Assembly (NCBI GenBank): GCA_029858545.1
Contig: JAOUFA010000038.1
Coordinates: 1 to 15,246 of the forward strand
Source: Betaproteobacteria bacterium
GTDB lineage: Bacteria > Pseudomonadota > Gammaproteobacteria > Burkholderiales > SG8-39
Length of the DNA stretch: 15,246 nucleotides
Direction: 5' to 3'
Part shown: positions 7,754-14,832 of the stretch, piece by piece
Position numbering within the stretch: position 1 is the stretch's first letter
How the letters are laid out: the number at the start of each line of letters is the position of its first letter
The notes under the pieces: generated by a model
Seen by the model: only the letters and a program-made list of their open reading frames with translations
Databases searched by the model: none
Told to the model about the DNA's origin: nothing
Program-made: the position numbers and the translations under genes

Positions 7754-7823
7754 TTCTTCGCCTCCCACAGCGCGCATTTTGCGGCGCAGCAAATCCAAAC
7801 TGCCGGACATTCCGTCGCAGCGA

Positions 7824-7839
7824 TCGATGCGCGCATCGA
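7824..7839. repeat. Perfect 16-bp palindrome in the uvrD / molybdoenzyme gap
   Basis: TCGATGCGCGCATCGA is exactly self-complementary and lies in the 243-bp gap between the uvrD stop (7889) and the 2Fe-2S subunit start (7645). It is about 120 bp upstream of the possible -10 box at 7699-7704. It might be an operator or a short cruciform. It does not match a regulator site I recognise. Confidence 0.35.
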
Positions 7840-7888
7840 CGGGCTCGCGTTCGCCGCGGTTCGAAACGTTCGCGCCGCCCCGTCCGCT

Positions 7889-10099
7889 TCACGCCGCCTG
7901 CAGCTTCGCCACCCCCAGCGCGAGCCACTTCAGACCCTGGCGCCCAAAGTTCACCTGCACATGCGCATCCGCACCGCGCCCCTTGGCGTCGACGATCACG
8001 CCGCTGCCGAACTTCGCGTGCACGACGCTCTGGCCAATGTGGAATCCTCCCACCTCCTGCGCGGAAGCCGATGCCGATGCGCGCGCCGGCTGCGGCGCGA
8101 GGCCGCCGGAGGCCGATGCGCGATCGCCCCAGGCCTCCGATACGCGCCCTTTGTGGCGCGGCGAGATCCACTTCAGCAGTCGCTCGGGCAACTCGTCGAG
8201 AAAGCGCGAGCGAAGGTTGTAGCGCGTCTGGCCGTGCAGCATCCGGGTCTGCGCAAACGAAAGATACAGGCGCTTTCTCGCGCGCGTGATCGCCACGTAG
8301 GCGAGGCGTCGCTCCTCTTCGAGCCCATCGCGCTCCATCACGCTTTGCTCGTGCGGAAAGAGCCCTTCCTCGAGACCGGTGAGGAACACCGCGTCGAATT
8401 CCAGGCCCTTCGCCGAATGCACGGTCATCATCTGCAAGGCGTCCTGCCCCTCGCCCGCCTGGTGTTCGCCCGACTCGAGCGCCGCGTGGCTGAGAAAGAC
8501 GACCAGCGGATCGGTCGCCACCGACTCGTCGTCGCCTTCGCCGGTCTCGAGCCCGGTCGCGTGCTGCTCCTCGTCGAAGGTCGCCGCGGCGTTGACCAGT
8601 TCACCGAGGTTCTCGATGCGTTCGGTGCCTTCGCGTTCGCCGCGGTAGTGCTCGATCAGGCCGCTCCGCGCCACGACATGCTCGACCGCCTCGGCGATCG
8701 GCAGCTCGGCGATTTCCTCGCGCAGCCGCTCGATCGACTGGCGAAACGCCGCGAGCGCCTGCCCGGCGCGTCCTTCGAGCGCGGCGGCCGCATCCCAGAG
8801 ACTCACGCCGCGCGCCGCGGCGGCTTGCTGCAGCGCTTCGAGCGAGCGCGCACCGATGCCGCGCGGCGGAAAGTTCACCACCCGCAGAAAGGCGTTGTCA
8901 TCCGCGCCCGAGATCGCCAGGCGCAGATAGGCGAGCGCGTGCTTCACCTCGGCGCGCTCGAAGAAACGCAGTCCGCCATACACTTTGTAGGGGAGCGACG
9001 CGCTGAACAGCGCGTGCTCGATGACGCGCGACTGCGCGTTCGAACGGTACAGGACCGCGATGTCGGCGAGCCGCGTTCCGGCACGGCGCATCGCGGCGAC
9101 CTCCTCGACGATGCGCCGCGCCTCCTCGATGTCCGAATCGCCCTCGAAAACGCGCAGCGCATCGCCCTCGCCCGCCGCGGTCCACAGGTTCTTGCCCAGA
9201 CGTTCCTGGTTGTTCGAGATCAGTGCGTTGGCCGCCTCGAGGATGTTGCCCTGCGAGCGGTAGTTCTGCTCGAGCCGGATCACGCGCGCAACGCGGAATT
9301 CGCGCTCGAAGTCAGCCATGTTGCCGACATGCGCGCCGCGAAAACGGTAGATCGACTGGTCGTCGTCGCCCACCGCGAACACGCAGGACCTGCCGCCGGC
9401 GAGCAGCTTCAGCCAGCGGTATTGCAGCCGGTTGGTGTCCTGGAACTCGTCCACCAGCACGTGGCGGAAACGCGCCGCATAGTGTTCGCGCAGCAGCTCA
9501 TTCCTCAGCAACAGTTCGTAGCTGCGCAACAGCAGCTCGGCGAAATCGACCACCCCTTCCTTGACACATTGCTCGTCGTAGGCGGCGTAGAGCTCGACGA
9601 AGCGACGCGTCAGATCGTCGGATGCGCCCACCGCGGCGGCGCGCAGGCCCTCTTCCTTTCGCGCATTGATGAAGTACTGCACCTCGCGCGGCGGGAAGCG
9701 ATCCTCGTCGACGTTGAGCGTCCTGATGAGGCGCTTCACCGCGGAGAGCTGGTCCTGGGTATCGAGGATCTGGAACTGCTGCGGCAGGCCGGCTTCGCGG
9801 TGATGCGCGCGCAGCATGCGGTTGGCGAGGCCGTGAAAGGTACCGATCCACATGCCGCGCGGATTGACCGGCAGCATCGCCTGGAGCCGGGTGAACATCT
9901 CGCGCGCCGCCTTGTTGGTAAAGGTGACCGAAAACACGCCTGCCGGCGTGCAGCGCCCCTCGCCGATCAGCCAGGCGATGCGCGTCGTGAGCACGCGCGT
10001 CTTGCCCGAGCCGGCCCCGGCGAGGATCAGCGCGTGCTCGTCGGGCAGCGTGACTGCGGCGAGCTGTTCAGGATTGAGAGAATCGAGATGAAGAGACAC
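7889..10099 (-). CDS. uvrD: ATP-dependent DNA helicase UvrD/PcrA/Rep family
   Basis: A 736-residue superfamily 1A 3'-5' helicase for nucleotide excision repair, mismatch repair and clearing stalled forks. Seen, numbered from GTG 10099: Q-motif LNPEQLAAV (8-16), Walker A AGAGSGKT (27-34), motif Ia SVTFTNKAAREM, motif II VDEFQDTN (216-223), motif III GDDDQSIYRFRGA, motif IV RLEQNYRSQ, motif V TVHSAKGLEFDAVFLTGLEEG, and motif VI VAITRARKRLYLSFAQTR. A C-terminal Tudor-like tail has GQSVVHAKFGSGVIVD, as in PcrA/UvrD. Length fits UvrD (about 720-750). The frame stays open upstream to 10231, but residues before GTG 10099 are not conserved and the TATAAT box at 10127-10132 would lie inside them. GTG 10105 is an equally possible start. 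The gene is divergent from recQ. Confidence 0.95.
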   Translation of the reverse strand: MSLHLDSLNPEQLAAVTLPDEHALILAGAGSGKTRVLTTRIAWLIGEGRCTPAGVFSVTFTNKAAREMFTRLQAMLPVNPRGMWIGTFHGLANRMLRAHHREAGLPQQFQILDTQDQLSAVKRLIRTLNVDEDRFPPREVQYFINARKEEGLRAAAVGASDDLTRRFVELYAAYDEQCVKEGVVDFAELLLRSYELLLRNELLREHYAARFRHVLVDEFQDTNRLQYRWLKLLAGGRSCVFAVGDDDQSIYRFRGAHVGNMADFEREFRVARVIRLEQNYRSQGNILEAANALISNNQERLGKNLWTAAGEGDALRVFEGDSDIEEARRIVEEVAAMRRAGTRLADIAVLYRSNAQSRVIEHALFSASLPYKVYGGLRFFERAEVKHALAYLRLAISGADDNAFLRVVNFPPRGIGARSLEALQQAAAARGVSLWDAAAALEGRAGQALAAFRQSIERLREEIAELPIAEAVEHVVARSGLIEHYRGEREGTERIENLGELVNAAATFDEEQHATGLETGEGDDESVATDPLVVFLSHAALESGEHQAGEGQDALQMMTVHSAKGLEFDAVFLTGLEEGLFPHEQSVMERDGLEEERRLAYVAITRARKRLYLSFAQTRMLHGQTRYNLRSRFLDELPERLLKWISPRHKGRVSEAWGDRASASGGLAPQPARASASASAQEVGGFHIGQSVVHAKFGSGVIVDAKGRGADAHVQVNFGRQGLKWLALGVAKLQAA

Positions 10100-10126
10100 A
10101 AGCACAGGGCATTGGGCAAGGCGCGG

Positions 10127-10132
10127 ATTATA
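10127..10132 (-). promoter_or_regulatory. -10 box upstream of uvrD
   Basis: A perfect TATAAT on the minus strand, 27 nt before GTG 10099, would give a leader of about 20 nt. The -35 region is weak: TTCAAA at 19-bp spacing is the best match. Its position argues for the GTG 10099/10105 start rather than a longer protein. Confidence 0.5.
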
Positions 10133-10223
10133 CGCGTCGCAAGGCAGTGACTTTGAATCTAGAATGCGAAGCGCCGCGGCATTGCGCGCAAACATCGCAG
10201 CGGCAAACCGCATCCCTCCACCC

Positions 10224-12035
10224 ATGACCACCGCGCTCGAACTATTGCACTCGGTATTCGGCTACAGCGCGTTTCGCGGCTCGCAGGCCGAGGTGATCGG
10301 CCACGTTGCGCAGGGCGGCGATGCACTCGTCTTGATGCCCACCGGCGGCGGCAAGTCGCTGTGCTACCAGATTCCCGCGCTGCTGCGCCCCGGGGTGGGC
10401 ATCGTGGTCTCGCCACTCATCGCGCTGATGCAGGACCAGGTTGACGCGCTGCTTCAGCTGGGCGTGCGCGCCGCCTTCCTCAACTCCAGCCTCGAGGCCG
10501 ACGAGGCGCGCACGGTGCTGCGCCGGCTGCATGCCGGCGAACTCGACCTGCTCTACGTCGCGCCCGAGCGGCTGCTCACCGAGGGCTTTCTCGCCGCGCT
10601 GCAGCGCCTGCGCGAACAGCGCGCGCTCGCGCTGTTCGCGATCGACGAGGCGCATTGCGTCTCGCAATGGGGGCACGATTTCCGTCCCGAGTATATCCAG
10701 CTCTCGATTCTGCACGAACGCTTTCCCGGTGTGCCGCGCATCGCGCTCACCGCGACCGCGGATGCGATCACGCGCGCCGAGATCGTCGACAAGCTCGGTC
10801 TGCACGAGGCGCGCCGGTTCGTCGCGAGCTTCGACCGGCCGAACATCCGCTATCGGGTGGTCGAAAAGGACCAGCCGCGCGACCAGTTGTTCGAATTCCT
10901 TGCCGAGCATCGCGACGAAGCCGGCATCGTCTACTGCCTGTCGCGCAAGAAGACCGACGAGACCGCCGCCTGGCTCGCGGGCCACGGCGTAAACGCGCTG
11001 CCCTATCACGCCGGCATGGACGCCGCGACGCGACGCGCGCATCAGCAGCGCTTCCAGCGCGAGGAGGCCGTGGTGATCGTCGCCACCATCGCCTTCGGCA
11101 TGGGAATCGACAAGCCCGATGTGCGCTTCGTCGCGCACCTCGATCTGCCCAAGAGCCTGGAAGGCTACTACCAGGAGACCGGCCGCGCCGGGCGCGACGG
11201 CCTGCCTGCCGAGGCCTGGCTCGCCTACGGCCTGGCGGACGTCGTGCTGTTGAAGAGCTGGATCGAACAATCCGAGGCACCCGCGGAACAAAAGCGCATC
11301 GAAAGCATGAAGCTCGACGCGATGCTCGGCTATTGCGAAGCGTCAGGCTGCCGGCGCGTGATCCTGCTCGGTTACTTCGGCGAGCAAGCCGGCCCCTGCG
11401 GCAACTGCGACTTGTGCCTCTCGCCGCCGCGCACCTGGGACGCCACCGTGGCCGCGCAGAAGATCATGTCGGCGGCGCTGCGCACCGGCAGCCGGTTTGG
11501 CGCGGGACATCTCATCGACATCCTGCGCGGCAAAGCCACCGAGAAGGTGATGGGCTACGGCCACGACCAGCTGCCCACCTTCGGGGTCGGTGCCGATCTC
11601 GACGAGAGGGAATGGCGCGGCGTCGCGCGCCAGCTCGTCGCGCGCGGACTGCTGCACGCGGACGCGGCGCGCTACGGCGCGCTCGGACTCACCGACGCCG
11701 CACGCGCCGTGCTGCGCGGCGAGACGCGTATCGAATTGCGCGCCGCGCGGCCTTCTCGACCGGCGGCTGCGCGCAAGACGGCAAAGCGCTCCGCCGCGGC
11801 AGCAATGGCTTCCACCGAGGATTCCGACCTTCTCGCTGCGCTGCGCGCGCTGAGGCGCGAACTGGCGTCGCAGCAGAACGTGCCGGCCTACGTCGTGTTT
11901 CACGACGCGACCCTGATCGAACTCGCGCGTCTCAAGCCCCGGGACGAGGCCGGCCTGGGCCAGATCACCGGCATCGGCGAGCACAAGCTCGCGCGCTACG
12001 GCGCGCGCCTGCTCGAGGTGTTGCGAGGTTCCTAG
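10224..12035 (+). CDS. recQ: ATP-dependent DNA helicase RecQ
   Basis: A 603-residue superfamily 2 3'-5' helicase of the RecF recombination and replication-repair pathway. Seen: Walker A MPTGGGKSLCYQIP (38-51), motif II plus the aromatic-rich loop FAIDEAHCVSQWGHDFRPEY (138-157), motif VI QETGRAGRDG, the RecQ zinc site with Cys376, Cys392, Cys395 and Cys398 (in YFGEQAGPCGNCDLC), a winged helix (DILRGKATEKVMGYGHDQLP), a basic Ala-rich linker, and a C-terminal HRDC domain (VFHDATLIELARLKP...ITGIGEHKLARYG). Length matches E. coli RecQ (about 609). ATG 10224 gives the conserved start TTALELLHSVFGYSAFRGSQ; the frame is open to ATG 10164, but that extension is not conserved. Its TAG stop overlaps the stop of the convergent DUF805 gene. 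Confidence 0.97.
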   Translation: MTTALELLHSVFGYSAFRGSQAEVIGHVAQGGDALVLMPTGGGKSLCYQIPALLRPGVGIVVSPLIALMQDQVDALLQLGVRAAFLNSSLEADEARTVLRRLHAGELDLLYVAPERLLTEGFLAALQRLREQRALALFAIDEAHCVSQWGHDFRPEYIQLSILHERFPGVPRIALTATADAITRAEIVDKLGLHEARRFVASFDRPNIRYRVVEKDQPRDQLFEFLAEHRDEAGIVYCLSRKKTDETAAWLAGHGVNALPYHAGMDAATRRAHQQRFQREEAVVIVATIAFGMGIDKPDVRFVAHLDLPKSLEGYYQETGRAGRDGLPAEAWLAYGLADVVLLKSWIEQSEAPAEQKRIESMKLDAMLGYCEASGCRRVILLGYFGEQAGPCGNCDLCLSPPRTWDATVAAQKIMSAALRTGSRFGAGHLIDILRGKATEKVMGYGHDQLPTFGVGADLDEREWRGVARQLVARGLLHADAARYGALGLTDAARAVLRGETRIELRAARPSRPAAARKTAKRSAAAAMASTEDSDLLAALRALRRELASQQNVPAYVVFHDATLIELARLKPRDEAGLGQITGIGEHKLARYGARLLEVLRGS

Positions 12036-12562
12036 CGCCCCTGCACGGCGTTCGCACGCTGCACGTACTGCTGGTAGGCGGGAATCGCGATCGCCGCCAG
12101 GATGCCCACCGCGGCGATGATCGGAAAGATCAGCGCCACGATGACCGTCAGGGTGGTATTGGGCGGCGTGGGCTGGCCGAAGCGGTTTTCGCCGTCGCTC
12201 CCGGGGATGAACCAGAAGACCAGGTTGACGAGCGGAATCAGCGCGACGATCGCGAGCCAGCCGGTGGTGTTGAAATCGTGCGCGCGCTGAATCGAGAGCA
12301 GGATCATCAGCACGAACATGGCGATATAACCGGCGCCGGTGAGGATCCCGAGAACGATGCCGCCCCCGCCGAAGTACCCGATGACTGCCGCAAGCACAGC
12401 CAGCACGATCGAAAGGAGCAACGAATAGCCGATCGAGTAGGCGATATAACGCACTCGGCCGAGGCGCCCTGCGGCCGAAAACAGCCTGATCTGCGAATAC
12501 TGTTCCGTCTTCGCGTCGGCTACCGGGGCGCCCGGGGTCTGGTAGGGATTTGCCGCAGCCAT
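12032..12562 (-). CDS. DUF805 membrane protein with pilin-like C-terminal helix
   Basis: A 176-residue inner-membrane protein. Seen: a Pro/Ala-rich cytosolic start (MAAANPYQTPGAPV), FSAAGRLGRVRYI (25-40, the usual DUF805 entry motif), hydrophobic segments at about 41-64, 69-90 and 103-119, the DUF805 signature IQRAHDFNTTGWLA (91-104) and FIPGSDGENRFG (118-129). DUF805 proteins have no established function. A fourth hydrophobic stretch (about 139-162) ends in VGILAAIAIPAYQQYVQRA (152-170). This is strikingly like the N-terminal helix of type IV pilins (IIGILAAIAIPAYQDY) but lacks a prepilin cleavage Gly and Glu5, so it is probably not processed as a pilin. ATG 12562 is backed by GGAGGA with a good gap. 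The gene is divergent from the amidohydrolase and convergent with recQ. Confidence 0.88.
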   Translation of the reverse strand: MAAANPYQTPGAPVADAKTEQYSQIRLFSAAGRLGRVRYIAYSIGYSLLLSIVLAVLAAVIGYFGGGGIVLGILTGAGYIAMFVLMILLSIQRAHDFNTTGWLAIVALIPLVNLVFWFIPGSDGENRFGQPTPPNTTLTVIVALIFPIIAAVGILAAIAIPAYQQYVQRANAVQGR

Positions 12563-12700
12563 GTTGCTCTCCTCCGTTTGGATGACGACACGCGAAACAC
12601 TAGCACGAAGCGCGATGGCGCGCGTTTGCTCATTCCTGCGAAATCGACCCGACTGAGCATTGCTTCCTGCGCCGCCTTTCTCTAGGCTAGCCGCATACAG

Positions 12701-12705
12701 GGAGA
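12701..12705 (+). promoter_or_regulatory. Ribosome binding site deciding the amidohydrolase start
   Basis: GGAGA lies 7 nt before ATG 12713. The earlier in-frame ATG at 12707 is too close to be used, so the protein probably begins MTPAIDVHTH. Confidence 0.6.
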
Positions 12706-12712
12706 AATGCAC

Positions 12713-13699
12713 ATGACACCGGCAATCGACGTCCACACCCACATGCTCAGCCACGAATGGATGAAACGGCTCGAGCGCTACGGCCGGCCGCGCTTCACGA
12801 CGAAAGCGGTGGCGGGCGGCATCCAGGCGATCCATCTCGACGGAGCGCCGTTCATGACGCCCACGCCCGAGATGTTCGACTGGGATGCGCGTATCCGTAA
12901 CATGAATCGTGCCGGCATCGATGTATCGGTGGTGTCGCTCACCTGTCCGAACGTCTATTGGGGCGGCGAACAGGTCAGCGTGCAGACCGCGCGCATCATG
13001 AACGATGACATGGCGCGTGCGCGCAAGACCTGGCCTGATCGCATCCAGTTCTTCTGTTCTCTCCCCTGGCAGTACCCGAAGGCGGCGGTGGCCGAACTCA
13101 AGCGCGCGTTGAAGCTGGGTGCTTGCGGCGTGATGGTGATCGCCACCGTCGATGGCCGGCATCTCACCGACCCGCTGTTCGCGCCGATCTGGAAGGCGAT
13201 CGATGAAAAGCGCCTCCCGGTGCTGGTGCATCCCGGCGTGCCGCCCGGAGTGAAGGAAATGGGTTTGACCGAGTTCCAGCTGAGCGCATCGGTCGGCTTC
13301 ACCTTCGACACCTCGCTTGCCGTGGCGCGCATGATCTACGATGGGTTTCTCGACCGCTACGCGCAGATCAAGATCATCGCCGCGCACGGCGGCGGCGCGC
13401 TACCTTATCTGATCGGGCGGCTGGATCAGTGCTTCGACCACATCCCCGCCTGCCGCGCGAAGGTGAACGAGCGTCCGAGTCTGTATGCGCGGCGCATCTG
13501 GGCCGACAGCGTGGTGTTCACCGACGACGCGCTCGCGATGGCGGTGCGCGTGTTCGGCTCCGACCGGGTGATGTACGGCTCGGATTACCCGCACAACATC
13601 GGCGACCCCATCGGCTGCCTGGCAAGGGTCGACCGGCTGCCCGACGGAATACGCGAGCGGGTGCGTGGACAGAATGCGCTGGGGGCGTTCTCGTTCTAG
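12713..13699 (+). CDS. ACMSD-type amidohydrolase family protein
   Basis: A 328-residue metal-dependent TIM-barrel protein of the amidohydrolase_2 / aminocarboxymuconate-semialdehyde decarboxylase branch. Members decarboxylate or hydrolyse aromatic-derived carboxylates, usually with one zinc ion. Seen: IDVHTHM with His8 and His10, VSVVSLTCPNVYW in the first third, LVHPGVPPG (His173), IIAAHGGGALPYLIGR (His225), and VMYGSDYPHNIGDP (Asp291), which is the full metal-ligand set. The start is ATG 12713 rather than ATG 12707: the ribosome site GGAGA at 12701-12705 is 7 nt before 12713 but only 1 nt before 12707. It is followed 74 bp later by a class II aldolase-family gene on the same strand, which suggests a shared pathway. 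The substrate is unknown. Confidence 0.9.
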   Translation: MTPAIDVHTHMLSHEWMKRLERYGRPRFTTKAVAGGIQAIHLDGAPFMTPTPEMFDWDARIRNMNRAGIDVSVVSLTCPNVYWGGEQVSVQTARIMNDDMARARKTWPDRIQFFCSLPWQYPKAAVAELKRALKLGACGVMVIATVDGRHLTDPLFAPIWKAIDEKRLPVLVHPGVPPGVKEMGLTEFQLSASVGFTFDTSLAVARMIYDGFLDRYAQIKIIAAHGGGALPYLIGRLDQCFDHIPACRAKVNERPSLYARRIWADSVVFTDDALAMAVRVFGSDRVMYGSDYPHNIGDPIGCLARVDRLPDGIRERVRGQNALGAFSF

Positions 13700-13773
13700 C
13701 CGGCGCCGGGCGCGTGCCAGTACCGAATGCCGCCGGCGGGCAGGAGTAACATTTCAGCGAAGGAGGGTCGCTC

Positions 13774-14550
13774 ATGACCATCTATTGGCAAGGCGGCGCG
13801 GCGCGCAAAGCGCGGGACATCCCGATCACCGATGCCGAGCGGCAGGCGCGCGTCCAACTTGCGGCGGCCTACCGCATCTTCGACCACCTCGGCTGGGTCG
13901 AGATGATCTTCAACCACATTACGGTCAGGGTACCCGGACCCGAGCGGCTGTTTCTCATCAATCCATTCGGTCTGCATTACCGCGAGGTGACCGCATCGAA
14001 CCTGGTGCTGATCGACATCGACGGCAATCCGGTGCGCGAGTCGCCGTGGCCGGTAAACCGCGCGGGGTTTGTCATCCATTCGGCGCTGCACGGCGCGATC
14101 GACCGGGCGCATTGCGTGATGCACACGCATACGACCACCGGGATGGCCGTCGCCTGTCTTGAGGATGGGCTTTCGTTCACCAACTTCTACGCCGCGCAGC
14201 TGCACGGCCGCGTCGCGTACCACGACTTCGAGGGCATCACCGTCGAACTCGACGAGAAGTCGCGCCTGGTGCGCGACATCGGCGACAAACGCGCGGTGAT
14301 TCTCAGGAACCATGGCCTCGCGAGTTGGGGCGAAACCCTCCCCGAGGCCTTCATGTGGCTGTGGACTTTGCAGCGCGCCTGCGACGTGCAGATCGCCTCG
14401 AGCGCCGCGGGAGCGCTGCATGCGATCCGCCCGCAAGTGTTCGCGCAGACGGTACGCGAGTCGGGCCCGGGCGAGCCGCGCCTGTGCGAAGACGTGTTCA
14501 GCGCGCTGGTGCGCCGCGTCGACGCGACAGATCGGTCGTATCGCGACTGA
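13774..14550 (+). CDS. Class II aldolase/adducin family protein
   Basis: A 258-residue cytosolic protein with the class II aldolase/adducin head fold; relatives include sugar-phosphate aldolases, epimerases and decarboxylases. Seen: AAYRIFDHLGWVEMIFNHIT (31-50), the substrate loop LFLINPFGLHYREVTASNL (59-77), the zinc pair HTHT (His117, His119), and the third ligand His180 in RNHGLASWG. The position of the acid/base Glu of L-fuculose-1-phosphate aldolase (Glu73, four residues before a conserved His) is Gly98 here (NRAGFVIHSALHG). That is the adducin-like version, so classic aldolase chemistry is doubtful. AGGAGGG at 13761-13767 supports ATG 13774. It lies 74 bp after the amidohydrolase gene, and the gap holds CCGGCGCCGG (13700-13709) but no T-run, so co-transcription is likely. 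Confidence 0.92.
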   Translation: MTIYWQGGAARKARDIPITDAERQARVQLAAAYRIFDHLGWVEMIFNHITVRVPGPERLFLINPFGLHYREVTASNLVLIDIDGNPVRESPWPVNRAGFVIHSALHGAIDRAHCVMHTHTTTGMAVACLEDGLSFTNFYAAQLHGRVAYHDFEGITVELDEKSRLVRDIGDKRAVILRNHGLASWGETLPEAFMWLWTLQRACDVQIASSAAGALHAIRPQVFAQTVRESGPGEPRLCEDVFSALVRRVDATDRSYRD

Positions 14551-14585
14551 GCCCTGCTCGACACGCTGTGGGCGGAACGGGGGGC

Positions 14586-14662
14586 TGGCGCGCCCGGCGG
14601 GAGTCGAACCCACGACCTTCGGCTTCGGAGACCGACACTCTATCCAGCTGAGCTACGGGCGC
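14586..14662 (-). tRNA. tRNA-Arg (anticodon CCG)
   Basis: A 77-nt tRNA on the minus strand with encoded CCA. The acceptor stem GCGCCCG pairs with CGGGCGC, followed by discriminator G and CCA (complement of 14586-14588). The D-arm is GCTC/GAGT with loop AGCTGGATA. The anticodon stem TCGGT/GCCGA encloses loop CTCCGAA, with U33 and anticodon CCG, reading CGG arginine codons. The T-arm is GTGGG/CCCGC with loop TTCGACT. All parts are intact. The gene stands alone between the aldolase-family gene and the cytochrome gene. Confidence 0.95.
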
Positions 14663-14681
14663 GTGGGAAGAGCGGGCGCGA

Positions 14682-14710
14682 AGGATAGCCGCTTTTGCAG
14701 CGCGCGTCCA
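14682..14710 (-). promoter_or_regulatory. Possible sigma70 promoter of tRNA-Arg
   Basis: On the minus strand TGGACG (complement of 14705-14710) and TATCCT (complement of 14682-14687) are separated by 17 bp. Transcription would start about 13 nt before the mature 5' end at 14662, typical of a tRNA leader. Both hexamers match the consensus at four of six positions. Confidence 0.4.
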
Positions 14711-14773
14711 TGCGGACCGCAACGGACCGGTCGCTTGCCCCGCAATCGCGATATCCGTCTCCTGCGAGGGCGG

Positions 14774-14802
14774 TTCATGGGCCGGCGCTTTCACGCTAAA
14801 AT
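14774..14802 (+). promoter_or_regulatory. Possible promoter of the cytochrome gene
   Basis: TTCATG (14774-14779) and TAAAAT (14797-14802) have a 17-bp gap and lie about 30 nt before ATG 14833, in a locally AT-rich patch (ATCTTGTTTTTAACC). The -10 is good and the -35 is weak. Confidence 0.45.
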
Positions 14803-14832
14803 CTTGTTTTTAACCGAATCGCAGGAACACGT

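Noticed and set aside
7961..10150. 729-codon plus-strand frame opposite uvrD
   Set aside because: Antisense to a complete UvrD with all helicase motifs.
10655..12685. 676-codon plus-strand frame inside recQ running into the DUF805 gene
   Set aside because: An out-of-frame shadow of recQ; the product is almost entirely Arg/Ala-rich.
13700..13740. GC-rich inverted repeats (CCGGCGCCGG and CCGCCGGCGG) between the amidohydrolase and aldolase-family genes
   Set aside because: They are short, have no T-run, and are expected by chance in DNA this GC-rich, so not called as a terminator.
14498..14794. Minus-strand frame containing PVAQLDRVSVSEAEG, and plus-strand frames containing RRESNPRPSASETD
   Set aside because: These are translations of the tRNA-Arg gene, a well-known source of false hypothetical proteins.
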